Shown: positions 1 to 8,395 of the stretch, piece by piece
Position numbering within the stretch: position 1 is the stretch's first letter
How the letters are laid out: the number at the start of each line of letters is the position of its first letter
From: Gammaproteobacteria bacterium
GTDB lineage: Bacteria > Pseudomonadota > Gammaproteobacteria > Pseudomonadales > Cellvibrionaceae
DNA length: 64,000 nt
Assembly (NCBI GenBank): GCA_004173475.1
Contig: SEBU01000001.1
Span: 1,488,001 to 1,552,000, forward strand
Direction: 5' to 3'
Notes under the pieces: generated by a model
Database searches by the model: none
The model's input: the letters and a program-made list of their open reading frames with translations, nothing else
What the model was told of the DNA's origin: nothing
Program-made: the position numbers and the translations under genes

Positions 1-296
1 GGCAGCACAGGTTTACGCGCAGCAGTGCGAGTTTTTCCATCGTCATCAATAGCTTTGCGCGGAGCCATTCGTGTTTTTTCATCATCCACCGGAACGTCCG
101 AGCGGGCAGAATTTGACACGCGTGGCGCGCCATCATTTACCGGTTTACGTGGCGGCATGCGAGTTTTTTCGTCGTCAGAGGCGCTGGAGTTCGCTTGAGT
201 TGGCGGAGTCGGGCGTTTTGCTACCCGAGTGCGCCCATCATCTGCAGGTGGTGTCGGCTTAATAGTTGTCTTGTCACCATCTTTTGAATCTGTCAT
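1..296 (-). CDS. ppkA: N-terminus of probable T6SS Ser/Thr kinase (PpkA-type), cut by window edge
   Basis: An open reading frame starts at ATG 296-294 and runs without a stop off the left edge (98 codons visible). The visible part is a hydrophilic, low-complexity tail with no kinase motif. It carries recurring blocks of the form D-D-(E/G)-K-T-R followed by M/T-x-x-R-K, and a related G-R-T-R block near residue 23. The kinase call rests on context: the gene lies 19 bp after a PP2C phosphatase at the end of a fha1-tssJKLM-tagF-pppA operon, which is where ppkA sits in Pseudomonas HSI-I. T6SS PpkA kinases phosphorylate threonines recognised by the FHA protein Fha1, and the repeated T-R motifs are plausible sites of that kind (inference). 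Another FHA-pathway component cannot be excluded because the catalytic domain is outside the window. Confidence 0.6.
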   Translation of the reverse strand, partial: MTDSKDGDKTTIKPTPPADDGRTRVAKRPTPPTQANSSASDDEKTRMPPRKPVNDGAPRVSNSARSDVPVDDEKTRMAPRKAIDDDGKTRTAARKPVL

Positions 297-315
297 AAAT
301 TTGATTTCCCGCGTT

Positions 316-1092
316 TCATCCCTGTGCAGTGTCAACTGCCTGCACTTTACCAGCACTGCCTTGCACTACCACAACCGATACATTGTCTGGCGCGCCTTGC
401 TGGATAGCTTTGTGAATTAATTCTTGCGCGATAGTGTCAACATTTCGCGACAAAAATGTATCTATCAATTCTTGTTCGCTGACAACATTGTATAGACCAT
501 CGCTACACAAAATAAAAATATCACCGATTTGCGTGGTGAAAATATTTACATCAAGATACAGCGGCGACTCAACACCAATTGCGCGAGTGATAACATTTTT
601 CTGCGAGTAAGTTGCTGCATTCTCGCGCGACAATAAACCAAACTCTATCATGTCCTCCAACTGACTATGATCGCGAGTAAGTTGAATTAATTTTTGATTG
701 CGATAACGATATAAACGCGAATCACCCGTCCATAAACAGACGCCGATTCTGTCTTTGATGATAAGGCTTACCACAGTGCTGCCCATGGTTCCTTCATCAA
801 ACATAACTTGCGCGTACTCAATCATTTTTTCGTTTGCATCAAGCAGTGCATCTTCAACTTTATTGACATAGCGACTTAATACATTATCTGCTTCAACCAC
901 GTCTAAGGCTGCAACGATCTTACCGCTGGCCACATCGCCAACTAAATGTCCGCCCATTCCATCGGCTACGGCCCATAAACCGATTTCAGGTCGCTGCAAA
1001 ATAGCATCTTCATTAACATCCCTAACAACACCGACATCTGTTTTTGCAGCGCTGGTCCATAGAATGGGTCGTCTGAATGTTTTATCAATCAT
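316..1092 (-). CDS. pppA: PppA, PP2C-family protein phosphatase of the T6SS
   Basis: A 258-residue single-domain metal-dependent Ser/Thr phosphatase. PP2C landmarks appear in order: N-E-D at 27-29, D-G-M-G-G-H at 44-49, G-D-S-R at 123-126, S-D-G-L at 197-200 and P-D-N at 235-237. The Asp residues of these motifs coordinate the two catalytic metals in the family. In the threonine-phosphorylation pathway PppA removes phosphate placed by PpkA on Fha1 and so switches secretion off. Here it lies between tagF (41 bp gap) and the probable kinase gene (19 bp gap), as in HSI-I. It has no signal peptide or membrane segment, so it should be cytoplasmic. The start ATG has a GGCGGAAA-type leader. Confidence 0.93.
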   Translation of the reverse strand: MIDKTFRRPILWTSAAKTDVGVVRDVNEDAILQRPEIGLWAVADGMGGHLVGDVASGKIVAALDVVEADNVLSRYVNKVEDALLDANEKMIEYAQVMFDEGTMGSTVVSLIIKDRIGVCLWTGDSRLYRYRNQKLIQLTRDHSQLEDMIEFGLLSRENAATYSQKNVITRAIGVESPLYLDVNIFTTQIGDIFILCSDGLYNVVSEQELIDTFLSRNVDTIAQELIHKAIQQGAPDNVSVVVVQGSAGKVQAVDTAQG

Positions 1093-1133
1093 TCGAGTTT
1101 CCGCCAGTGATCATATTTACACTCACAATATTG

Positions 1134-1856
1134 TTACACCGACGTTAACCGGCATGGCTGATTCCAACCTCTCGCCACCCACTGGCCATCCAACATAGCA
1201 GCAAGATTTTGCAGAGAGGGTAAACCCGCGCAATAAAATAAACAGGGCTCAACCAACTCGGAACCTTGCGTGGTCCATACACTATAGCTGGACAAATTTT
1301 CTTTCAGCATAGAATGAAATAAGGGTGCGAGCACGGAGCTTGGTGAATTCACTTCATAGTCCATCGCAATGACTGCACCTTTTTGATAGGAATTGGATGG
1401 CCCGCAATTATAAATTGCGGTTTGATCAAGTGAGAGACCATTTAAATCGTTAATCAAATCGTCAATAGCGACTTGTCCGTCAAGCGCCCTTAACGCCAGG
1501 GCTTCGATTGATTCAAACCAGGCAGTTTGAGACATAAGATCCAAGGGATTTAACTCTGACGAAACACGTGCTGCAATAGAAAAAGGAAAATAACGTCCCA
1601 CACGGTCCACACTGGGCAGTACGATACCTACCCATCCGTATTGATCAACAACACCTTCTGATAATGCGAAGCGCCAGATAGGGCTGGTTAGATAGATGTC
1701 CAACCATGCTTCATTAAGCTGCTCTTGCGAACATTTAACAAAACCCTGCAACCACTCATCCCAAATATTAATGAAATTAGTAGGTAGTCCGCGGTAAATA
1801 AAATCTCCGTGGGCCGGTAATTTTCCAAAAAAACCAACAGGGTTATTCGGGTGCAT
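1134..1856 (-). CDS. tagF: TagF, T6SS post-translational repressor (DUF2094)
   Basis: A protein of about 240 residues. Its N-terminus has the TagF-family signature G-F-F-G-K-L-P-A-H-G-D-F and the body is otherwise hydrophilic. TagF proteins restrain T6SS assembly, in Pseudomonas by sequestering Fha independently of the kinase pathway. I chose the ATG at 1856 because it overlaps the tssM stop as TAATG and has GGAG eight bases upstream. A start six codons earlier (1874) is open but has no ribosome site. The overlap implies translational coupling to tssM. Gene order tssM-tagF-pppA-ppkA matches HSI-I. Confidence 0.88.
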   Translation of the reverse strand: MHPNNPVGFFGKLPAHGDFIYRGLPTNFINIWDEWLQGFVKCSQEQLNEAWLDIYLTSPIWRFALSEGVVDQYGWVGIVLPSVDRVGRYFPFSIAARVSSELNPLDLMSQTAWFESIEALALRALDGQVAIDDLINDLNGLSLDQTAIYNCGPSNSYQKGAVIAMDYEVNSPSSVLAPLFHSMLKENLSSYSVWTTQGSELVEPCLFYCAGLPSLQNLAAMLDGQWVARGWNQPCRLTSV

Positions 1857-4800
1857 TAGAGAGACTCCGGGCATCTGAATGAACTTAACAAATCCCTTCT
1901 GAAAGGATTGTTAACGCTATTTGCACGCCCTTCATAGACAATTTTATGTGTCGTTTTAGGATCATCCGCCGCACCACCTACACTAAAGACAATTGAATAT
2001 GTATTACTTTGTCCGGTAGCTTTAATACTCGCATCATCCAGCAAATGGAATAAAACCCACGGGCCTGTATAAATTTTATCGAAAGATGCATCACGCAAAT
2101 CTTCAAACAAAACGCGCAAGCGTTTGGATTCTTTATCGCCAGTCCAGCTCAAGGTGTTCCAGAATTTCGGACCATGCGTATAACTAATACGCTGCTCACC
2201 CAGTTCGAGAATAAAACGTGCATCAGTTTCATCCATACTTACCGGGCGCAATTCGAAACTGACGCTGGGCACTTCAGCATTTTCTCTGAAAAATGTATTG
2301 CGAATTGCTATAGCTTTTTGAATCTCAGCGACAGCTCCGGGAGAGAATCCTGAACCACGAGTGTCGAGAAGGTTGCCGCGTGCATCCACAAAGCTCTGCA
2401 TATTTTCTTTTAAGAATTGGTCCAGAATTCCACCTGGTTTAAAAAATGCCGTGAAATCGAGCAACGCTGCTTCGTCACTGGATGAACGATTAAATGGATA
2501 CCGACCTGCAAGCGTTTGCTTAAAAGGCCCACACACTTGCGACTTCCATGCGGAATTAATAAATTGATGACCGGATTGTCCTACCGAACCGCCCGCTTGA
2601 TCCGCCAGTGAAAGCAACCAACGTTGGATAGGCTCAGGGGTAGATTTCGCATAGCCTTTCAATGCGGTAATAGGATTTCCACCGCCGCTATCTGCGCGCG
2701 CCTTAACAATTTCAAACGATTTTTTTGCCGGATCCGGAGCCATGCTGATTTCCTGCACATACTCTTTCAACTGTGAAAGCTTTTGAATAGTAGTGCTAAT
2801 TGGCGCGGCTGAACGTGATGAGTCAACCAGCAAACTATTAAGTTCATTGAAGCGAATATCAACCGGTGTTTTTTCTATTGCACTTTCAAGATAATTGACA
2901 GCCTGTTCACCTGCGCTCTTACCCACCACAGCGCCTGCAACCTTGTCCGCCATTTTATCCGGCACGTCTGGAGTAAGTTGGGTATTCAATTTACCTACCT
3001 GAAGAATGGAGAGAAGCGGCGAATACACCGGATCCACAAAGCTATTAAGCGCATCGCTCAAGTCATGCAAACTTGAAAAATTTGTAACATAAAGTGAATC
3101 GTAAATATCCATCCATATTTTGCTGTAGTCTGCAAAGTACAAGGCTTTAACCTGCTCGCTTATTTCCTTCGAATCAAGCTTGGTGTATTCAATACTGTTT
3201 CCTTCACTCATCATCCATTGTTCGTTTGCGAGATCCGCAATTAAGGGCGAGCTGGGAGACAAGTCAACATTTTTATAGCCTTGAATAGTAAACAGTACAG
3301 GTATACGCATGGCAGCTCGCACGCGTTCATCTATACGGTAGTGGCTACGCACCGTATCACCGTAAAAATTAAGCATGTCCACAGACTTGTTGTACTGCGA
3401 TGCCGCTTTGATGCGCGAATAAACACGCTGTGCAATAGGTATGCGCAATAATGCAGCGCGAGTCTGCTCAACGAGAGGTTGATTCAACTCAGAAGCTGGA
3501 AAGGGTTTCGAAAATAAATTATCGAAATGTTGCTGAAGTCTTTCGCGCGTTTGAGCGTCATGCCTAAAATTGCGATTCCAGTTTTCATCAAACCAACTTT
3601 TCACTACCGCCTTATCAAGGTGATCAAGTTTGTTAAACATCATGTAAACACGAAACGTATTGTACAGGTCTCCCTCATTACCACTCTGCTGCAGATTCAA
3701 TTCCAGATTATTTAACAGCTTTGGTAAAAATACTTTTTTCAACGCATTTTCGTACGCAAGATCTGCCGCCTGATCTACACGACTATCGTAGAGACCCATA
3801 CCCGACAGCCACGGGTGACGCTCTTGATCATAAACGGAACTAGCTTTCTGCAACGCATCTATACCTGGAATTACGGCTTTAATATTGCTGCTGGGAAACG
3901 CGTTATTTTTTGTCTGCTCTGTATATTCATTCAAATATTTTTGAACATCCGCAATATACATTTTGTTGCGAGCAAAACTTCCGCTCCACACCAGTATCAT
4001 CAAGAGCGTGATTATCCCCAAGCCAACATAGGTAGCTATTTGGGCCCAGCGAATCATCTTTTCGTAACGAGTATTTACGCCTACCAGTTCTGACTCAGGA
4101 AAAATAACTTCACGGAACAGTTTAGAGATAAAAAAGCTTTTACCTCGCCCGGTAGATGATTGTGCCACCTCGCGAGAAAACCCGAAGTTACTCGCCACTG
4201 ACGTCATCAATCGATCAATAGGTGTTCCGTCTTGCGTACCGCTGGAAAAATAAATTCCGCGTAAGTAGGGCTGAAATTGAAAACGGTTTTGTACAAACGT
4301 TTGCTTGGTAAAACTTTCAACCAAGGATTGCAGATTTTCCATTTGTTGCGGGAAACCTTGAATCGCACCACAACGCTTCATGTCGCGTTCGCCATGCATG
4401 CGTGCAAGTACGCGATCATACAGTCGTGAAATGATCGTGCGTAATTCGGTGGCGAGAAAATCAAAATCAGGGCTTTGCGTCGCCTTAGGCGCATTGGGTA
4501 ACGAAATCCCCCACACTTGGTCACGCTCTTCTTTGCCTAAATCTTCAAAAAATTCGCTGAATCCAGAAACCAAATCCGTTTTTGTAAATAACAAGTAAAT
4601 CGGAAAGCGAATTTCCAACTTATTCATTAGTTCATCTAAACGAGTGCGAATTGTTTTTGCGTGCATCGCACGCTCTTCTTCCGAGGACAACAAAAGATCT
4701 TGCAGACTAATGGCAACTATCACTCCGTTAATCGGACGGCGGCGGCGATTACGTTTTAGTAGATCAAGAAAACCTTCCCATGCAGAACTATCAACTACCC

Positions 4801-5398
4801 GATGACTATCCTGAGTGGTGTATCTTCCCGCCGTATCAATTAACACAGCTTCGTTGGTAAACCACCAATCGCAATTTCTGGTACCACCAACACCTTGCAA
4901 GGCGCCACGGCCAAATTGTTCAGCCATAGGAAAATCTAACCCGGAATTTACCAAGGCAGTCGTTTTACCGGAACCAGGTGGGCCTACGATGATGTACCAA
5001 GGCAATTGATAAAGTGCTTTGTTTTTACCCTTACCACCAAACTTGAATTTTTTCAGAGTTTCCATCGCTTGTTCAAAGCGCTGGTTGATCTGGTCTATTT
5101 CTTCTTGAGCTTGCTCATTGGAAGCGCTTTGAACAACTTTGTTATTTTGCTCAAGCTCGCTAACAAAACTTTGATTATTTCGATTGTTGCGCATTTGGAT
5201 GCGAAGATTGTTTAACCCCCACAGCACCAAAATGACCATAACAATCATCAGGCGAGTCATAGGGCTCGCGAGCGGCGCAGAATTAGATTCGCCAAACTTG
5301 ATACTTGGACCTGCAAACCAGATCAGCAACGAAATAATGATCAACCCCAGGATCGATATCACTATGGGGTTAAAAATAAATTGCCCGATTTTTTTCAT
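1856..5398 (-). CDS. tssM: TssM (IcmF), inner-membrane ATPase-like scaffold of the T6SS
   Basis: An 1180-residue IcmF-family protein. Two membrane helices lie near residues 11-30 and 47-63 and a third near 450. Between them is a cytoplasmic NTPase-like domain with Walker A G-P-P-G-S-G-K-T at 139-146 and a downstream L-I-D-T-A-G-R motif. The long remainder is the periplasmic region that contacts TssJ. TssM forms the TssJLM membrane complex crossing the envelope. Length is usual for the family. A good ribosome site (AAGGA) precedes the start. It is followed by tagF with a one-base overlap and preceded by tssL (72 bp gap). Confidence 0.97.
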   Translation of the reverse strand: MKKIGQFIFNPIVISILGLIIISLLIWFAGPSIKFGESNSAPLASPMTRLMIVMVILVLWGLNNLRIQMRNNRNNQSFVSELEQNNKVVQSASNEQAQEEIDQINQRFEQAMETLKKFKFGGKGKNKALYQLPWYIIVGPPGSGKTTALVNSGLDFPMAEQFGRGALQGVGGTRNCDWWFTNEAVLIDTAGRYTTQDSHRVVDSSAWEGFLDLLKRNRRRRPINGVIVAISLQDLLLSSEEERAMHAKTIRTRLDELMNKLEIRFPIYLLFTKTDLVSGFSEFFEDLGKEERDQVWGISLPNAPKATQSPDFDFLATELRTIISRLYDRVLARMHGERDMKRCGAIQGFPQQMENLQSLVESFTKQTFVQNRFQFQPYLRGIYFSSGTQDGTPIDRLMTSVASNFGFSREVAQSSTGRGKSFFISKLFREVIFPESELVGVNTRYEKMIRWAQIATYVGLGIITLLMILVWSGSFARNKMYIADVQKYLNEYTEQTKNNAFPSSNIKAVIPGIDALQKASSVYDQERHPWLSGMGLYDSRVDQAADLAYENALKKVFLPKLLNNLELNLQQSGNEGDLYNTFRVYMMFNKLDHLDKAVVKSWFDENWNRNFRHDAQTRERLQQHFDNLFSKPFPASELNQPLVEQTRAALLRIPIAQRVYSRIKAASQYNKSVDMLNFYGDTVRSHYRIDERVRAAMRIPVLFTIQGYKNVDLSPSSPLIADLANEQWMMSEGNSIEYTKLDSKEISEQVKALYFADYSKIWMDIYDSLYVTNFSSLHDLSDALNSFVDPVYSPLLSILQVGKLNTQLTPDVPDKMADKVAGAVVGKSAGEQAVNYLESAIEKTPVDIRFNELNSLLVDSSRSAAPISTTIQKLSQLKEYVQEISMAPDPAKKSFEIVKARADSGGGNPITALKGYAKSTPEPIQRWLLSLADQAGGSVGQSGHQFINSAWKSQVCGPFKQTLAGRYPFNRSSSDEAALLDFTAFFKPGGILDQFLKENMQSFVDARGNLLDTRGSGFSPGAVAEIQKAIAIRNTFFRENAEVPSVSFELRPVSMDETDARFILELGEQRISYTHGPKFWNTLSWTGDKESKRLRVLFEDLRDASFDKIYTGPWVLFHLLDDASIKATGQSNTYSIVFSVGGAADDPKTTHKIVYEGRANSVNNPFRRDLLSSFRCPESL

Positions 5399-5470
5399 CG
5401 TTTCTTAATTCCTTGTCTACACAAATAGCAGGTAGCTCGTTAAAGGCCTATCGCAGTGGCGATTCGAAAA

Positions 5471-6367
5471 TTATTTTTTCTCTTCCGAGATTTCTATTAA
5501 AGACTGGGTTACCGGTGTTGCAGTTGTATAAAGCCAATACTTAAAGCCGGTAAAACTGAAAAACAACAAGGCCGCCACCAAACTCACAACCACCCACAGA
5601 GGAATATATTCTGTAATAGGATTTCGCAAATTACCCAAACCCATCCAACGAGGTGAAAGTGCACGCTCGTAATCACCACGGTAGCGGCGAATAATGGCAA
5701 ACAGATTATCTTTTAATTGCTCAAGGGGTTCACGACCACGATTCATCAAACGATATTTGCCTTCAAAACCGAGGCTTAAACAAATATAAAATAATTCAAT
5801 AATATCGAGGTTTTCACCAGGGGTTTGGCAAACACGCTCGCAAATCAGAAATGATTTCTCACCTCCAGAAGTTTCACCGTGAAATACACTTAACAACGTG
5901 CGCTGTCCCCATACGCTCTCACCACCCCAAGGGGTATTAAGTACAGCCTCATCTAATACCGAACACAACAAATAGCGTGCAGACAAAACTATTTCTGGCT
6001 TGATTCCCAGATTGCGCGTTTTTTCTTCAAATATTTTTATTTCGTTGATTAATCGTTGATATAGACCGCCGACATCAGGGTGGCTTACTGCAGTACGGGT
6101 TTTTTCATACACAGCAATTAATGTCGATGCAGCGTTCACGAGAGGATTAAGCCCCATGTCCGTACGAAACGCGGCGCCACTTCGATCCTGCGGTACAGGC
6201 TGGGATGGTTGGGCCTGATTCCGGTTGTGCGGGGGGACCTGCGTATTACTGGAATTACCCGCTTGTGGGTTTGCGCCACGTCCACCCGGCGTGGGTCGAG
6301 TCGACGTGCGCTCACCCCCAGGGGTAGGTTGTTTAAAAACTGTTTTATCTGAATCATTACCAGACAT
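5471..6367 (-). CDS. tssL: TssL (DotU family), inner-membrane T6SS component
   Basis: A 298-residue DotU/IcmH protein. A cytoplasmic domain holds the family signature around D-E-A-V-L-N-T-P-W-G, and one C-terminal membrane anchor lies near residues 258-278. There is no fused peptidoglycan-binding domain, so this is the short form. The first 30 residues are unstructured and threonine-rich, with a duplicated P-T-P-G-G motif (14-18 and 25-29) and T9 in a K-T-V-F context. N-terminal phosphothreonine in TssL recruits Fha in Agrobacterium, so this tail is a candidate substrate (inference). It is preceded by GGGAG eight bases before ATG. It partners TssM and TssJ. Confidence 0.96.
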   Translation of the reverse strand: MSGNDSDKTVFKQPTPGGERTSTRPTPGGRGANPQAGNSSNTQVPPHNRNQAQPSQPVPQDRSGAAFRTDMGLNPLVNAASTLIAVYEKTRTAVSHPDVGGLYQRLINEIKIFEEKTRNLGIKPEIVLSARYLLCSVLDEAVLNTPWGGESVWGQRTLLSVFHGETSGGEKSFLICERVCQTPGENLDIIELFYICLSLGFEGKYRLMNRGREPLEQLKDNLFAIIRRYRGDYERALSPRWMGLGNLRNPITEYIPLWVVVSLVAALLFFSFTGFKYWLYTTATPVTQSLIEISEEKK

Positions 6368-6474
6368 TTTTTACTCCCTATTCATTTCGGCTTTGCTTTC
6401 GAAACAACGCAGCCATGAAATATGTAGATGCAGAAGCTGGACTAACATTTTATTTACATAATGATAATCAAGTC

Positions 6475-7809
6475 TTACTGGCGAATTGCCCAGAATTCCA
6501 TTTCAATTCCCGGAAAATCGCCACCGAGATGAAGCGCAAATCCACCTGACTCATTAAGCTCTTTCCAAAACTCGCTGTGACGATCCAATTCAAAATAAGT
6601 ATATCCAGTGCGGAACGGCACTTGTCGTGGGGCTACCGGTAATGGTTTTATCGCAATACCGGGCATAGCGGCATTTACCAATTGGCGAATACGTTCCACC
6701 GAACCAATTTTTATCTGCGCTGGCAAACGTGTGCGAATAACATCGTCTTTCACATCCGCACGTACAGCCAGAACGAACAGAGCTGTGCTCAACAAACTGC
6801 GGTCATTAATTTGAGAAACACGAATGCCGTATTTTTTCTCAATTAACTCCAACGAAATCGCGGTCTGCTCATAAACCATGGACAGATATTCACGTAATGT
6901 CGCCATAACTGGCGTAAAAGTTTGCTGAAGATTTTCGTGTAAGTAATTAGGAAATGCAGGCGGGCGCTTATTTTTTGCGACAAAGGTCGAAAGCTCCCCC
7001 GCCATTTGTAAACATTCGGCGAATAAGGTCGCCGGGTGCAGGCCTTTTGTAGAGCTCAAATGATTTGTGAATGGCTCCAATCGATTAACCAATTGCAATA
7101 ACAAATAATCAGCGATTTCCGCAGTTCCACCGCGCCGTGAATCTGCCAAGCGGCCAGCAATTGATTCACCGCGATGACGCAACAAACTCACCAGTTCAAC
7201 AATGAAGCCAGAAATTTTCTGCACCGCGCGGCAATCGAGACATGTTGGCAAATAATTTTCATCCAACAAAATATCGCGGTCGTCTCGTGTTTCTGCAATA
7301 CGCATTAAACCGAGGCATGCGTATCCGCTGTGGTCATCAGTGTCGAGCAATAAACGCATACGCAATTTCGAAACACCAATGGGTTGCGAATCACCACCTT
7401 CTACAGTGACATCACGAACAATGATTTCAGAAGAATAATAGCGGGCCAAGCCTTGCGTGCTGTCTTTTGGTAAAACATCCACAGCACCGGGACGACGCAC
7501 CGGAACGCCGAGAAATATCACGGTGTTATGCAAGCCAGCGGGCAACTCAATAACAGGAGGAGCGTCGTCATTGTCTGGAAAATCAAACGGCGTACCATCC
7601 GGAAAAACACCGCGTGCACGGAGTATGGAAACTTTTCCCAGCTTTAAAAGTTGCTGATCAACCTCCAGCTCGTGCAAACCCCAACTGTAAGCGCCCAAAG
7701 CAGCGCAGCGGCCATCAATGTAACGTTCAAGATAACGATCTTGCTGCTGAAAATGCTGGGGGTTCAGAAACATCCCTTCAGACCAAAGCACTTTACTATC
7801 TAATGACAT
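6475..7809 (-). CDS. tssK: TssK, baseplate-to-membrane-complex adaptor
   Basis: A 444-residue protein of the VasE/ImpJ family. The N-terminus (V-L-W-S-E-G-M-F-L-N-P-Q-H-F-Q-Q-Q-D) is the diagnostic start of TssK. TssK trimers link the TssFGE baseplate wedges to TssL/TssM and are cytoplasmic. Length is normal. It lies between tssJ and tssL in a co-directional run with 51 and 107 bp gaps, the usual HSI-I order. Nothing is truncated or unusual. Confidence 0.97.
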   Translation of the reverse strand: MSLDSKVLWSEGMFLNPQHFQQQDRYLERYIDGRCAALGAYSWGLHELEVDQQLLKLGKVSILRARGVFPDGTPFDFPDNDDAPPVIELPAGLHNTVIFLGVPVRRPGAVDVLPKDSTQGLARYYSSEIIVRDVTVEGGDSQPIGVSKLRMRLLLDTDDHSGYACLGLMRIAETRDDRDILLDENYLPTCLDCRAVQKISGFIVELVSLLRHRGESIAGRLADSRRGGTAEIADYLLLQLVNRLEPFTNHLSSTKGLHPATLFAECLQMAGELSTFVAKNKRPPAFPNYLHENLQQTFTPVMATLREYLSMVYEQTAISLELIEKKYGIRVSQINDRSLLSTALFVLAVRADVKDDVIRTRLPAQIKIGSVERIRQLVNAAMPGIAIKPLPVAPRQVPFRTGYTYFELDRHSEFWKELNESGGFALHLGGDFPGIEMEFWAIRQ

Positions 7810-7860
7810 AGATTTCTCACTTCATCCACTGCAACTATAAATAATCAAATTGTGTTGAAA

Positions 7861-8367
7861 TTATTTTTTTACGATCGAAATGTCAGTACCCGAGATTTTT
7901 ACCGTCACTTCATTTTTAGTCAGGCTGTGCTCAACAACAGGGACATTGACCTTGTAATTAACGCCGCGATACTGTGAAAACTCTACATATAAACCGACAT
8001 TCGTCGCCCCATTTTTCAGCACGAGATTATCCGTACGATTTACACCCGGGGATAAAGGTTTTAGAACTTGCTTATTAACAAAGTCAGCACCCAGGATAGT
8101 CGTATCGCGCTCGTATAAATCGATGAAATCTGCTTTTTGAAAAATAGTTGGGGATTTAAGTTCATAGACACGCACATACACTGGCGATGGCCGCTTGTTT
8201 TCATCTGGGTTGATATTACTGTCAACGATAAAATTGATTTTTAGATTCGTATCCAAATCAAGCGCACTTCCTACACGACTTTTGGAAGAGCTACACGCAC
8301 TCATCACTACGAGAACCGAAAATAAACCGGCACAAAAACGAACGGCTGAACTTTTTAAAATTAACAT
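7861..8367 (-). CDS. tssJ: TssJ, outer-membrane lipoprotein of the T6SS membrane complex
   Basis: A 168-residue lipoprotein. From the chosen start the N-terminus is a short basic segment, a hydrophobic core and a lipobox V-M-S-A-C, followed by a Ser-rich stretch with no Asp at +2, which is consistent with outer-membrane sorting. The rest is the TssJ/SciN beta-sandwich region. An open frame extends 17 codons upstream into fha1. I prefer ATG 8367 because it gives a clean lipoprotein signal, has GGGAG 11 bases upstream and leaves 28 bp after the fha1 stop. TssJ anchors the periplasmic part of TssM. Confidence 0.9.
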   Translation of the reverse strand: MLILKSSAVRFCAGLFSVLVVMSACSSSKSRVGSALDLDTNLKINFIVDSNINPDENKRPSPVYVRVYELKSPTIFQKADFIDLYERDTTILGADFVNKQVLKPLSPGVNRTDNLVLKNGATNVGLYVEFSQYRGVNYKVNVPVVEHSLTKNEVTVKISGTDISIVKK

Positions 8368-8395
8368 GCGATGCTTAACTCCCGTTTTATAAATA

